Assembly: GCA_965232485.1 (NCBI GenBank)
Contig: OZ246975.1
Coordinates: 2,604,001-2,668,000, forward strand
Reading direction: 5' to 3'
DNA from: VXPQ01 sp965232485
GTDB lineage: Bacteria; Bacteroidota; Rhodothermia; Rhodothermales; VXPQ01
DNA length: 64,000 nt
Part shown: one piece after another, positions 19,372-28,837 of the stretch
Numbering within the stretch: position 1 is the stretch's first letter
Layout: the number at the start of each line of letters is the position of its first letter
Notes under the pieces: model-generated
What the model saw: only the letters and a program-made list of their open reading frames with translations
The model's database searches: none
What the model was told of the DNA's origin: nothing
Position numbers and translations under genes: made by a program

Positions 19372-20412
19372 ATGACCCGTGTATCTTCCTCCCTGCTTTT
19401 TGTTCTGAAACTGACTGCATTTTTTCTAATAGTCATTGGTCTTGCAGCCTGCGAAACTCGTGGTGATGCGGACGTTTTAGGATATGGCCCCGATGATAAT
19501 ATCATTGAAGGAGAAGTCATTGACCAATCTGTTCACCCCATTCTTGATTCCGAAAACAATAGATTGGTATTCAAGAATCAGGAACAATTCGACGATTTTA
19601 TGCAGGGAATGAGCAAGGTGTACACTAATGATGTAGGGCTTGACATATTGGAAAACGAATTGGGCTTTCGTTCTTTTCGGCGTCATATCAATGATTTAAG
19701 AACGAAGCTTGATGAATACCCGCATAATGACAATGATTCATTGATGTATTTTGAAGAGTATCATAAAATCGAGGCGCTTGATACAGTCTCGGATCCTGCA
19801 ATCGCCACGATATTGAATCCGGAAGGCGAAGTACAAATTGGAGGAACCATACATAAGGTCGGCAAAATTTTTGTTCATAGTGTAGATAATGAGCATAAGG
19901 AGTTGCTTGAACATATAGATAATTTTAGTAACATATCCTATAAAAATGAACATGTAGATGTGTTTCGAATTGAAAGACAATCCAACACCTTTTCATTGAA
20001 TAAAATTGAAGGTGAAGTGACATCAAGGTGTGAAAAAAAATATGATTCCAACAAATATAGAATCAATGGTAAATCATGGATAGAATCTCTTTCTTTTGTT
20101 GCATCTGCTGGGACCGAAACACGTCATTACAAAAGGAAAAATATATTTGGAAAATATTCAAGAAGGAACGTTAACGAGATCAAAGTTACCACTACGGTAA
20201 ACTTATATCATAGCAATGCGAATGGATCTGAATATCATCAACATACTAATTTGGTTCTTGATGGAACAAACCTAAGCAAGGTTTATAAATATTTTATTAG
20301 CGGAGCGTATACTAATTATGGAATTACGGGCTCTATATACTCTACTCATTATGTTAAACGAGGCGATAATGGGGCGACGGCAAGTTGTACCACGGGAGTT
20401 TATCATCAATAA
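19372..20412 (+). CDS. AT-rich lipoprotein of unknown function
   Basis: 346 residues from the ATG at 19372; an upstream TTG would add ten residues without improving the signal peptide. The leader ends in LAAC, a lipobox. The next segment has HPILDSENNRLVFKNQEQFDDFM, a pattern I associate with Bacteroidota secreted proteins of DUF4848-like type, but this is a weak match. The rest is rich in Lys, Asn and Tyr. Base composition is far lower in GC than the neighbouring genes, which suggests recent transfer. It ends 15 bases before the TonB receptor gene. No function is assigned. Confidence 0.65.
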   Translation: MTRVSSSLLFVLKLTAFFLIVIGLAACETRGDADVLGYGPDDNIIEGEVIDQSVHPILDSENNRLVFKNQEQFDDFMQGMSKVYTNDVGLDILENELGFRSFRRHINDLRTKLDEYPHNDNDSLMYFEEYHKIEALDTVSDPAIATILNPEGEVQIGGTIHKVGKIFVHSVDNEHKELLEHIDNFSNISYKNEHVDVFRIERQSNTFSLNKIEGEVTSRCEKKYDSNKYRINGKSWIESLSFVASAGTETRHYKRKNIFGKYSRRNVNEIKVTTTVNLYHSNANGSEYHQHTNLVLDGTNLSKVYKYFISGAYTNYGITGSIYSTHYVKRGDNGATASCTTGVYHQ

Positions 20413-20427
20413 TTTCACAAACTTGGT

Positions 20428-22788
20428 ATGATGAAATATTTTGATAGAGCGACCATTATTTTTTGTGTTCTATTGTTACCTTTCCACGTAGCCGCTGGTC
20501 AGTCCCGGACGATCGGCGGCTACGTGGAGGACGCTTCGAGCGGCGAGCGGCTTCAAAGCGTGGCCGTCGGCGTTCCGGCGCTTTCCGTCGGGACCGTAAG
20601 CAACCGGTACGGTTTCTACAGCCTTACCGTCCAGGCAGATTCCCTCACGCTTCTGTTCTCGCATGTTGGATACGAATCGGCGTCGTATCCGCTCGTTCTC
20701 CCCGCCGACACGACGATAGACGCGGCCCTGGCGCCGCGCACGATCGAATTGGCCGGGGTGGAAGTAACGGCCCGGCAGGAGGGGCCTGTGCAGCCGGGAT
20801 GGCACGAGGTGTCGCTGGAGCAGGTCAAGACGCTGCCGGTCCTGCTTGGCGAGGTGGATATCCAGAAAACGCTCCAGTTGTTGCCTGGGGTGCAGGGAGG
20901 CGTGGATGGAAGTAGCGGGATGCACGTACGGGGCGGCGGGTTGGGTCAGAACCTGATCCTTCTGGATGGACTTCCCCTGTACAACCCCAATCACCTGTTC
21001 GGTTTTCTGAGCGCTTTCAATGCGAGCGCCATGAAGCATGTGGAGTTGATCAAGGGCGGGTTTCCTGCGCGGTACGGGGGGCGGATATCGTCGGTGCTGA
21101 ATCTCACGATGAAGGAAGGCAATCTGAAGGAATTCGCCGGGGAGGCGTCGATAGGCATTCTGTCTTCTCAGGTCGTGCTGGAAGGCCCCCTGAAGAAGGA
21201 TCGCGCCTCGTTCCTGCTCGCCGCGCGCAGGACCTATCTTGAGCCGATACTCGCTCTGACGCGCGTGTTTCGGGACGAGCCTCCCGCGGATCGTACGAGA
21301 TACTTTTTTCATGACGCCAACCTGAAGCTCAATTATATCCTGTCGAGGCGGGATCGACTCTACGTGAGCGCGCATACCGCACAGGACGGGTGGCGCAGCC
21401 GGGAAGATTTTCCGAATGACCAGGCCGAGAAAGATCGCCTCGACTGGTTCGGCCACCTCGCGTCTTTTCGCTGGAACAGAATTCTGGGAAGCCGCACGTT
21501 TGCGAATACGCTGGTCGGGATTACGAATTATCGTTTCGAACAGCGTTTCAACGAGGTGGCAGAGATCACGTCCGGGGAAGGAGATTACGAGGAGGTGTAC
21601 GAAGGGGCGTACTTTTCGACCATTCGCGATCTGACGGTCAAAACGGATATCGAATACCTGCCCAATCCCCGGCATTACATTCGTTTCGGTCTTGAGGGCA
21701 CCCTGCATCTTTTCACTCCCGGCGCCGTGGAAACGATGTTCGACGCGCCAGGGCAACCGCCCGTTAGAGTAGACAGGAAACCCGCCGGGACCATCCGGTC
21801 GCAGGAAGTTGCGCTGTACGTCGAGGACGATCTGAATATTCCCGGATTTCTCCAACTGAATCCCGGCGTACGCCTTTCAGCCTATTTTGTCGAAGGGCAG
21901 ACGCACCGCTTCTTCGAGCCGCGCCTCGGCATACGCCGAAGCGTATCGAGGCAAACGATGCTTCATGCCTCGTACACGGCCATGCAGCAATATGTGCACC
22001 TTTTGCAGGGCAATGGATTCGACGGCCTGACCGTGGATTTGTGGCTTCCGCTTGCGGCAGGCGCCCGGCCGCAGCGCGCGCGTCAGGTAGCGGCGGGCGC
22101 GACGCACGCATTGCCCAATGCCGGATATGACGTATCCCTTGAAGGATATTACAAAAGGATGACCGGACTTATCCAGTACAAGGGGGGCGTACCCGCTATA
22201 GAATCGGCGTATTCGGAGTGGCCCGACCTGGTCGAAAGCGGAGACGGATCGTCGTATGGGTTTGAAGTGCTTGTGCGGAAAACGCAGGGGCGCCTGACCG
22301 GGTGGGTGGCGTACACCTGGGCGCGGACGACCCGGCAATTCGAGAACCTGAATGGGGGGGAATCTTTTCCGGACCGCTATGACCGGCGCCACGACATTGC
22401 CGTGGTTGCGCAGCATCGCCTGACCCGATCAATAGATATCTCCGCCAACTGGGTCTTCGGGAGCGGGTACGCCATCTGGTTGCCGAGCGCCCAGTATTAT
22501 AGCCTGTATGTGCAGAATACGTTTAATACATCGGTGGAGCCCGACGTGCTTCATTACGGCCCGCGGAATGCGTCGCGTCTTCCCGCTTATCATCGACTCG
22601 ATGTGTCGGTTCGTTTTCGCAAACAGCGAACATGGGGCGAACAGGCGCTTGTGGTCGGCGCCTGGAATGCCTACAACAAAAAGAATCCTTTTCAGTTAGT
22701 GAGCGATCCCTATTTCGGACGCGGGAAGTTCCGTCAATATACGCTGTTCCCACTGCTGCCTTCTCTGGCTTACCAGGTAAAATTCTGA
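20428..22788 (+). CDS. TonB-dependent receptor with carboxypeptidase-like N-terminal domain
   Basis: 786 residues. A signal peptide (cleavage near VAAGQS) is followed by a CarboxypepD_reg-like beta domain (TIGGYVEDASSGERL to about residue 100). Next comes a plug domain with VRGGGLGQNLILLDGLPLYNPNH and a C-terminal beta-barrel ending in LAYQVKF, with a terminal Phe as usual for outer-membrane proteins. It imports a ligand across the outer membrane using TonB energy. The DUF4249 lipoprotein follows six bases later, a standard Bacteroidota pairing. The first 60 bases are AT-rich like the upstream gene, and composition switches sharply near 20490. Confidence 0.88.
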   Translation: MMKYFDRATIIFCVLLLPFHVAAGQSRTIGGYVEDASSGERLQSVAVGVPALSVGTVSNRYGFYSLTVQADSLTLLFSHVGYESASYPLVLPADTTIDAALAPRTIELAGVEVTARQEGPVQPGWHEVSLEQVKTLPVLLGEVDIQKTLQLLPGVQGGVDGSSGMHVRGGGLGQNLILLDGLPLYNPNHLFGFLSAFNASAMKHVELIKGGFPARYGGRISSVLNLTMKEGNLKEFAGEASIGILSSQVVLEGPLKKDRASFLLAARRTYLEPILALTRVFRDEPPADRTRYFFHDANLKLNYILSRRDRLYVSAHTAQDGWRSREDFPNDQAEKDRLDWFGHLASFRWNRILGSRTFANTLVGITNYRFEQRFNEVAEITSGEGDYEEVYEGAYFSTIRDLTVKTDIEYLPNPRHYIRFGLEGTLHLFTPGAVETMFDAPGQPPVRVDRKPAGTIRSQEVALYVEDDLNIPGFLQLNPGVRLSAYFVEGQTHRFFEPRLGIRRSVSRQTMLHASYTAMQQYVHLLQGNGFDGLTVDLWLPLAAGARPQRARQVAAGATHALPNAGYDVSLEGYYKRMTGLIQYKGGVPAIESAYSEWPDLVESGDGSSYGFEVLVRKTQGRLTGWVAYTWARTTRQFENLNGGESFPDRYDRRHDIAVVAQHRLTRSIDISANWVFGSGYAIWLPSAQYYSLYVQNTFNTSVEPDVLHYGPRNASRLPAYHRLDVSVRFRKQRTWGEQALVVGAWNAYNKKNPFQLVSDPYFGRGKFRQYTLFPLLPSLAYQVKF

Positions 22789-22794
22789 GGCCTC

Positions 22795-23766
22795 ATGCGA
22801 ACGCTTTGCATTGCTGTCATGTTATGTGCGCTCAGTGCTTGCGAAAGCATCATTAAGTTGGAAACTCCTTTCGAAGAACATAAGATTCTTGCCCATAGTT
22901 TTTTTACGCCAGACAGCGTCTGGGTCGTTAATCTAAATATCAGTACGCATACAAGCGGCTCCTCCCCTGTTACATTATTGTCGGGGGATACACGCCAGAC
23001 GGTCGTGGTTATTACAGACGATCAGGGAGACGCGGATACGCTCCGGGAATCCCCCGAAAAAAGAACCGTGGGAATCAATTATCGATCCGTGCGGGGTATG
23101 CGTCCACGCCCCGGGGTAACCTATACGCTGCGGGTGGAAATGCCCGGTTTCATAGACAGCCAGACGTTATCGCCGCCCCCGCCTGTCGAAGCTTCGGCGC
23201 AACTCCCGAAACGGGTATCTATGCAAAACATTGCTTATTCGAACGATAACGGAACCTCTTCGCTACGCTTCTCGATAGAGGACCCCCCGGGGGCGAATTA
23301 TTACCGCCTCGAGCTTTTTCAGGTCGACCCCGAGGATGGTGAGGATGTTTTTAATTATAGAGAAGTTGATTTCCGTAGCACCGACCCTTCTTTTCGTTTT
23401 CATTATGGCGAGGTGGGCGATTTGGAACAACGCGAAGAAATAGATTTCGATTTTTATGGGCACGCCGTTTTTTCGGATGCGCTTTTCGACGGAGCGTCGC
23501 ACGATATCGAAATCGCCTTCGAACCGTATACTTATCCGGAATTCGAACCACAATTTCTGGTGGTTCTTTCGACCCTGTCCTATGATTTTTTCATGTATCA
23601 TCATACGTTGGATCGACACAGGAATGCAGACATCGGTTCTGACTATGCCCCTGAAGTCTTTCCTGTTCCCGTATACGCCAACATAAAGAACGGATACGGG
23701 ATATTCGCCGGGTACGTGAGCGATACGTACCGGTTCGATCAGGACGGGAACGACTGGGGAGAGTAG
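22795..23766 (+). CDS. DUF4249 lipoprotein, TonB receptor partner
   Basis: 323 residues. A short signal peptide ends in LSAC (Cys16). The sequence continues with LETPFEEHKILAHSFFTPDSVWVVNLN, and later YTLRVEMPGF with TLSPPPPVE, all in the order seen in DUF4249 proteins. These lie downstream of TonB-dependent receptors in Bacteroidota and probably sit at the outer membrane as ligand-binding or accessory lipoproteins. The role is inferred from neighbourhood; no biochemical function is established. It converges with the CBM9-like gene, 37 bases away. Confidence 0.75.
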   Translation: MRTLCIAVMLCALSACESIIKLETPFEEHKILAHSFFTPDSVWVVNLNISTHTSGSSPVTLLSGDTRQTVVVITDDQGDADTLRESPEKRTVGINYRSVRGMRPRPGVTYTLRVEMPGFIDSQTLSPPPPVEASAQLPKRVSMQNIAYSNDNGTSSLRFSIEDPPGANYYRLELFQVDPEDGEDVFNYREVDFRSTDPSFRFHYGEVGDLEQREEIDFDFYGHAVFSDALFDGASHDIEIAFEPYTYPEFEPQFLVVLSTLSYDFFMYHHTLDRHRNADIGSDYAPEVFPVPVYANIKNGYGIFAGYVSDTYRFDQDGNDWGE

Positions 23767-23803
23767 CGGCGGCGGGGGAGTATTTTTCAAATTTTCCGCA
23801 TTG

Positions 23804-24952
23804 TCATTCGGGCGGTACGGACGGCAGTTCGTCATTCGGATCGGGTGGCGTATCCGGCGCATTGTCGAGGTAGCGCGCCAGGTCTCCCTCAACCGCTTGC
23901 GCAGCCCGCTTTTGCATCGTCATTCGCGACGCCTCGTCCACCCGCACCATGCAGGGGCTTCCGTCGGCGGTTTCGGCAGGCATTTCCGCGAACCAGCCTT
24001 CGCCGTCGGACGTCAGGCGGATGTTTTCCGACAGCGAATCCGGCAGGTCCTCCAGGGATTTCGCCCAGCGTCCGCGCGTCTTGAAGAAGGCCCGCTGCGC
24101 ATAGTATACGGCCATGAGCGCTTCGCGGGCTGCAAAGGTCGGGTCCGGTCGGAAGGAAGCTTCTCCGGGCCGCGCCCGCGTGAATTGCACGAAGCCCCAC
24201 CGCTCGGGGCGGTGCATGTCCACCACGCCTTGCGGGGACCAGACCCAGTTGTCTTCTGGCGTATCGGGTTTTTTGCGGTAGACGCCGTCGCGGATTTCAT
24301 GCCGCCACTGCACCCGGGAGAAGTTCATGCGCCACTGCGCGCCTTCTTCGGGCGGCGCGCAGCCGGGCGGGGCGTAGGGCGCCAGGCCGCGCCACGGGAT
24401 GGCTATTTCCACGGACCAGTACGCATCCGTATCGTGCGGCGCATTGAGGGTGCCTTCCACGTATACCGCCGAGCGCAGCCCCGCAATGGGCGCCGGGGAA
24501 ATGGCGGGCCCGCCGTCGCGGTACGGTTTCTCCAGCGCCAGTTCCCAGCGTGCGTTCAACGCGTTGACCTCCATTTCCCAGTATTGGTGGTGGTCCCCGT
24601 CCGGGTCGATGAACACCTCGAAATCGTTGTCTTGAAAAATGACGCTGTTCGGTTCGGTGAGCGATCCCCACACGTGTGTTTCATCGAGGCGGGCGGCAAT
24701 GTACAGGCATGTTTCGTCCCAGCGCATGGCCATGCGCGTTTCCTGCCGCGGTACAGGGCGCCGATCTCCTTCTATGTCCGCGAAGGGCTCGCTCCAGGGG
24801 GCCTCGCGCCAGAGCGGCTTGTCCAGCTTGCCGTCTATCTTCGGGGCCTCTTCAACAAAGTGGCACACATAGCTCCGGGGGACGATATCGGCCATATGCT
24901 CCCACGAGGCTGCGTCGAGGTCTCTGGGCAGGTCCCATGCAGGTTCGGTCAT
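23804..24952 (-). CDS. CBM9-like (DOMON) carbohydrate-binding protein
   Basis: 382 residues from the ATG at 24952. The central region has KIDGKLDKPLWREAPW, then MRWDETCLYIAARLDE, FQDNDFEVFIDPDGDHHQYWE and IPWRGL. These are the ordered motifs of the family-9-like carbohydrate-binding domain. The C-terminal 100 residues (from about AAREALMAVYYAQ) are helical and variable. No clear signal peptide is seen with this start. It lies 38 bases downstream of the Tat oxidoreductase gene on the same strand, so a shared role in carbohydrate turnover is likely. Confidence 0.8.
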   Translation of the reverse strand: MTEPAWDLPRDLDAASWEHMADIVPRSYVCHFVEEAPKIDGKLDKPLWREAPWSEPFADIEGDRRPVPRQETRMAMRWDETCLYIAARLDETHVWGSLTEPNSVIFQDNDFEVFIDPDGDHHQYWEMEVNALNARWELALEKPYRDGGPAISPAPIAGLRSAVYVEGTLNAPHDTDAYWSVEIAIPWRGLAPYAPPGCAPPEEGAQWRMNFSRVQWRHEIRDGVYRKKPDTPEDNWVWSPQGVVDMHRPERWGFVQFTRARPGEASFRPDPTFAAREALMAVYYAQRAFFKTRGRWAKSLEDLPDSLSENIRLTSDGEGWFAEMPAETADGSPCMVRVDEASRMTMQKRAAQAVEGDLARYLDNAPDTPPDPNDELPSVPPE

Positions 24953-24990
24953 GACAAGTGCGGGCGGCGCGTAAAAAAGGGGCGAGCGCG

Positions 24991-26340
24991 TTACACGTTC
25001 CCCGGGTCCGGATGCGTCCACGGGGCGCGGTAGGGTCGGGCGAGCAGCGCGTTCGCTTCCTCGTCCCCTGCGACCCGTCCCGCCTCGGCGTTCCATTCGA
25101 GGGTTCGTCCCAGCGCCATGGAAATGTTCGCCAGGATGCACGAGGCTGCCGATATATGGCCTTCTTCGATGTCCGCCACTGGCCGGGATCGTTGTTCGAT
25201 CGCGTCCAGAAAATCGACCATGTGCCCCCGGATCGCAGACGCCACATGCCGTTCGAGGTCCTGTTCGACGCGGTCTTCCGGGTAGCGGTCGTATTCGTAC
25301 AGGGCTTCGCCCCGTTCCGGCTCGCCGTCTCCGCGCAGGATGAAGTCGTAGGAATGGACGCTCAGTTTGAGCGTGCCGCGGTCGCCGTACAGGGTAGCGC
25401 CCCAGGGATAAGCCGGGTCGGCGGCGCGCCCCCAGGTTCTGTGTTGCCACAGGACGGGAAATTCGTCGTATTCGAAGGTGGCCGTTTGCGTGTCCGGCGT
25501 GTTGGCGATGCTGTCGGTATCTACAAGAATTCCTCCGGTGGACGAGATGCGTTTGGGCCATCCGAGATCAAGCATCCATCGCACTGTATCCAGCATATGT
25601 ACGCACATGTCGCCCATGACGCCGTTGCCGTACTCCATGAAATTCCGCCATCCGCGCGGGTGGACGATTTCGTTGAAGGGGATTTTCGGCGCGGGCCCGG
25701 CCCACATTTCGTAATCCAGTTCGTCCGGAGGCGAAATCGCCGGGGGATTCCGGCGCGTTCGCATATGGTAGTAACAGTACGTTTCCGCCAGCCGAATCTT
25801 GCCGAGCCGTCCCGACCGCACATAGCGATCGCGGGCCTCGATGAGGTGGGGCGTGCTGCGGCGCTGCATGCCCACCTGCGCCACGCGCCCGTATTTGCGG
25901 GCGGCGGCCACCATGGCCTGGCCTTCCGCCACATCCACGCCAATGGGTTTCTGGACCCACACGTCCAATCCGGCGCGGCAAGCGTCGATCATGGGCAGTG
26001 CATGCCAGTGATCCGGCGTGTCGATCAGTACGAGGTCCAGGTCGCCCGCCTCAAGCATTTCGCGGTAGTCTGCGAAAGTCCGCGGGCGGTTGCCTGAATC
26101 TTGCCGTTCGGCGACGATCTCCACGGCTCCGCGCAGCATGTTCCGGTCCACGTCGCACAGGGAAGTCACCTCCACGGGAGCTACCTGGATCAGCCGGAGC
26201 AAGTCTGTTTTGCCGTACCAGCCGCATCCGATGAGGCCTGCGCGGAGGGGATTTTGTCGCCAGGGCGTCGCAGCCATGCCGGGCAGCGCGGAGGCCGCGG
26301 CGATCATGGCGCCGGTTTTCAGGAATTGCCTGCGTTGCAT
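24991..26340 (-). CDS. Tat-exported Gfo/Idh/MocA-family oxidoreductase
   Basis: 449 residues. The ATG at 26340 was chosen because it begins MQRRQFLKTG, a twin-arginine signal motif, followed by an Ala-rich stretch. Next comes a Rossmann segment RAGLIGCGWYGKTDLL binding NAD(P), then LVLIDTPDHWH and VQKPIGVDVAEG, which are conserved Gfo/Idh motifs (the latter carries the EKP-like lysine). HPRGWRNFMEYGNGVMGDMCVHMLD marks the C-terminal substrate domain. Family members act on sugars or sugar acids, exported to the periplasm in this subgroup. A repeat-family fragment lies directly upstream in the presumed promoter. Confidence 0.88.
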   Translation of the reverse strand: MQRRQFLKTGAMIAAASALPGMAATPWRQNPLRAGLIGCGWYGKTDLLRLIQVAPVEVTSLCDVDRNMLRGAVEIVAERQDSGNRPRTFADYREMLEAGDLDLVLIDTPDHWHALPMIDACRAGLDVWVQKPIGVDVAEGQAMVAAARKYGRVAQVGMQRRSTPHLIEARDRYVRSGRLGKIRLAETYCYYHMRTRRNPPAISPPDELDYEMWAGPAPKIPFNEIVHPRGWRNFMEYGNGVMGDMCVHMLDTVRWMLDLGWPKRISSTGGILVDTDSIANTPDTQTATFEYDEFPVLWQHRTWGRAADPAYPWGATLYGDRGTLKLSVHSYDFILRGDGEPERGEALYEYDRYPEDRVEQDLERHVASAIRGHMVDFLDAIEQRSRPVADIEEGHISAASCILANISMALGRTLEWNAEAGRVAGDEEANALLARPYRAPWTHPDPGNV

Positions 26341-26353
26341 GATGATGTTCCGT

Positions 26354-26402
26354 ACGCGCGAATGCGACGCGTTGAGCGAAGCAGTTTTGATCAGAGTATC
26401 CT
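26354..26402 (-). repeat. Partial copy of the intergenic repeat family
   Basis: Read on the minus strand it gives GGATACTCTGATCAAAAC, TGCTTCGCTCAACGCG and TCGCATTCGCGCG. This is the same terminal module seen at 37009, 45306 and (inverted) 33705. It lies in the 5' region of the oxidoreductase gene. Confidence 0.65.
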
Positions 26403-26585
26403 GTAATGTAAGGCGCGCCGGGTTGGCGGCGCGGTTCATGGTTCATGGGAAAAGATAGGCCATCGGGGCGGACTTGCGCCAGTTTCTTTTGCGCGAAGCC
26501 GCTGCGGATCGCGTCCGGAACCGTTTCCCTGCGCCGCGGATTTTATGTCCGGTTTCCAATAATCTTTTTCGCAAATACGCACGCT

Positions 26586-27419
26586 ATGCATACGAAGGCG
26601 ACGGATTCGGCGGCGACAGGCCGCCTCGCTGCTATCTACGTCTATCCGGTCAAATCGACCCGCCGGACGGCCCTGGAAACGTCGGCGGTGGAGCCGCAGG
26701 GGCTTCGCATGGATCGCCGCTGGATGCTGGTCGATTCGAACGGGAAATTCATGTCGCAGCGCATTGCGCCGAAGCTGGCGGTGGCGCGGGCGACGGCGCA
26801 GGAAGACGGGCTGCGCGTACAGGCGCCCGGACAGGAAGAGTTGTTCGTTCGGACGCCGGACGGGACAGCGCGCGCATCTGTGGAAGTATGGGGCGATATC
26901 ATTCCCGCCGCTGTGGCGGACGAGCGGGCGCACGCCTGGTTTAGCAGGTTTCTCGACATGGAATGCCGCCTCGTTTTTTTGGACGACCCTGCCGGCAGAC
27001 CGGTTGAGGCCGGGTACGGAAGGCCCGGGGACGCAGTGAGTTTTGCGGATTCGTTTCCGGCGTTGCTTCTTTCTGAAGCGTCGCTCGCCGCGCTCAACGA
27101 ACGGCTGGAAGAGCCGGTCCCCATGCATCGTTTCCGGCCGAATCTTGTCGTGTCGGGGGTTGAGGCGTTTGCCGAGGACGCCTGGGAGCGCGTACGCATA
27201 GGGGAAGTGGATTTTCTGGTGGTCAAACCGTGCGCTCGCTGCGTTGTAACCACCATCGATCAGGAGTCGGGGACGTCGTCCGGCAAGGAACCGGTGCAGA
27301 CCCTGAATACGTTTCGCCGCGCCGCGGACGGAAAAGTGCATTTCGGCCAGAATCTTGTGCCGCTGCACCCCGGCGTCGTGCGCCGGGGCGATATCGTTGC
27401 GCCGACGTTGCGGCGGTAG
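26586..27419 (+). CDS. MOSC-domain protein (YcbX/mARC-like)
   Basis: 277 residues from the ATG at 26586. The N-terminal beta-barrel domain begins with AAIYVYPVKSTR and continues DRRWMLVDSNGKFMSQR. The C-terminal MOSC domain holds MHRFRPNLVVSG and KPCARCVVTTIDQESG, whose Cys is the likely molybdenum ligand as in mARC and YcbX. Members reduce N-hydroxylated compounds with a molybdenum cofactor. It is transcribed away from the oxidoreductase, across an intergenic region holding a repeat fragment. Confidence 0.85.
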   Translation: MHTKATDSAATGRLAAIYVYPVKSTRRTALETSAVEPQGLRMDRRWMLVDSNGKFMSQRIAPKLAVARATAQEDGLRVQAPGQEELFVRTPDGTARASVEVWGDIIPAAVADERAHAWFSRFLDMECRLVFLDDPAGRPVEAGYGRPGDAVSFADSFPALLLSEASLAALNERLEEPVPMHRFRPNLVVSGVEAFAEDAWERVRIGEVDFLVVKPCARCVVTTIDQESGTSSGKEPVQTLNTFRRAADGKVHFGQNLVPLHPGVVRRGDIVAPTLRR

Positions 27420-27533
27420 CGTGTGTTTCGTCCGGCTCGAAATCCGTACGCTGCGTTGCTTTGCGTCGTACCTTACGGCGGCATGCCGCTATTTCGCCTG
27501 CGAATTCATCCGTCATTCATCATATCTGTCGCC

Positions 27534-27833
27534 ATGTTTGTTCATTGCGTGTTTTTCCGCCTTCGGGACGATTTGACCGCCGAGGACCGCCAGACATTCG
27601 ACGAAGGGGTTCGCTCCCTGCTCGACATCGAAACGGTTCGCCGCGGATTCGTCGGGGCTCCCGCCGATACGCACCGTCCGGTCGTGCTCCGGGACTATTC
27701 CTGCGGCCTTGTGGTTGTTTTCGACGACAAGGCGGGACATGATTTTTATCAGGACGATCCCGTCCACGATCATTTTCGGAACGAGTACAGCCACCTTTGG
27801 GAAGATGTGAAAATCTACGACGTGCAGGGGTAG
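27534..27833 (+). CDS. Dabb (stress-responsive A/B barrel) domain protein
   Basis: 99 residues, full length for a stand-alone Dabb protein. The start at 27534 gives MFVHCVFFRLRDDLT, the typical first strand of these ferredoxin-like dimers. Later YSCGLVVVFDDKAGHDFYQDDPVHDHF is the second conserved block. These proteins are small cytoplasmic dimers of mostly unknown activity. It follows the MOSC gene by 114 bases and converges with accD. Confidence 0.8.
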   Translation: MFVHCVFFRLRDDLTAEDRQTFDEGVRSLLDIETVRRGFVGAPADTHRPVVLRDYSCGLVVVFDDKAGHDFYQDDPVHDHFRNEYSHLWEDVKIYDVQG

Positions 27834-27980
27834 TCGGATCAGAGCGCGGGGATATGCTCCTGCATGGTTCGGCCTCGTCGCCGGGGGCGAGAAGTGGTCG
27901 CAGGGTTTCCGCGTGCCCGCATTGCACGGAATCGCGCGGATATCGCCAGGCAGACAGGGCGCATTGCCCCGAACGGCCCG

Positions 27981-28835
27981 TCAGCCTTGCCCCTGCATCG
28001 CGTGATCAAGCAGCAGGATGAGCTGTTCGCGCAGGTTTCGCCGGTCCACCACGAAGTCGACGAACCCGTGCTCCTGAAGAAATTCGGCGCTCTGGAAACC
28101 ATCCGGCAAGTCGGCTCCGATCGTTTCCCGGATCACCCGCGGTCCCGCAAAACCGATCAGGGCGCCGGGCTCGGCGAGATTGAAATCCCCCAGCATGGCG
28201 AACGAAGCAGTGACCCCGCCCGTCGTAGGGTTGGTCATAAGGGAGATGAAGGGCAGGCCCGCCGCGTCCAGTCTGCCGAGCAGGGCGCTGGTTTTCGCCA
28301 TTTGCATGAGGCTGAGCGCGCCTTCCATCATGCGCGCGCCGCCGCTTTGCGAAATAATAAGCAGGGCGGCCTTGTTTTCTTCGGCCCGCTTGATGGCGCG
28401 CGCCACGACTTCGCCTACCACGGACCCCATTGACCCGCCGATGAACGCAAAATCCATGGCCGCCGTAGAGAGAAGGCGTCCTCCGACCGTACCCAGCGCT
28501 GCGCGCGCCGCATCGTTCAGGCCGGTTTTTTGTTTGGCGGCTTCCAGACGGTCTGCGTACCGCTTTCGGTCGGCGAAGCCGAGCGGGTCGGTCGAGCGCA
28601 GATCTTCGTCGAACAGCTCGAATTGCCCGTCGTCGTAGATGGTGCGGAAATATTCGAGGCTATTCATGAAGAAATGATAGCCGGAGGCGGGCACCACCAT
28701 GGCGTTGTCCTCGATCTCTCGACGGTTCACGATTTCGCCGGTTTTCGGGCATTTCGCCCATTGCCCGTCGGGAATCTCGTTTTTTTCCGCCAGTTCGGTC
28801 AGGATGCCGGCTTGTTTTCGCTTGAACCACGTCAT
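27981..28835 (-). CDS. accD: Acetyl-CoA carboxylase carboxyltransferase subunit beta
   Basis: 284 residues. The subunit transfers the carboxyl group from biotin to acetyl-CoA in the first step of fatty acid synthesis. Visible motifs are MTWFKRKQAGI at the start, AAMDFAFIGGSMGSVVGE, ISQSGGARMMEGALSLMQM and TNPTTGGVTASFAMLGD. The N-terminal zinc ribbon found in E. coli AccD is degraded: only one of the four cysteines remains (AKCPKTG), and the second pair is replaced by VVPASGYHF. Other Bacteroidota AccD proteins I recall show the same loss. It starts two bases after the tsaB stop, so the two genes are an operon. Confidence 0.93.
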   Translation of the reverse strand: MTWFKRKQAGILTELAEKNEIPDGQWAKCPKTGEIVNRREIEDNAMVVPASGYHFFMNSLEYFRTIYDDGQFELFDEDLRSTDPLGFADRKRYADRLEAAKQKTGLNDAARAALGTVGGRLLSTAAMDFAFIGGSMGSVVGEVVARAIKRAEENKAALLIISQSGGARMMEGALSLMQMAKTSALLGRLDAAGLPFISLMTNPTTGGVTASFAMLGDFNLAEPGALIGFAGPRVIRETIGADLPDGFQSAEFLQEHGFVDFVVDRRNLREQLILLLDHAMQGQG

Positions 28836-28837
28836 AA

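Noticed and set aside
25000..25561. N-terminal extension of the CBM9-like protein
   Set aside because: The extension is Arg-rich and overlaps the oxidoreductase gene on the same strand; the ATG at 24952 starts the recognisable protein.
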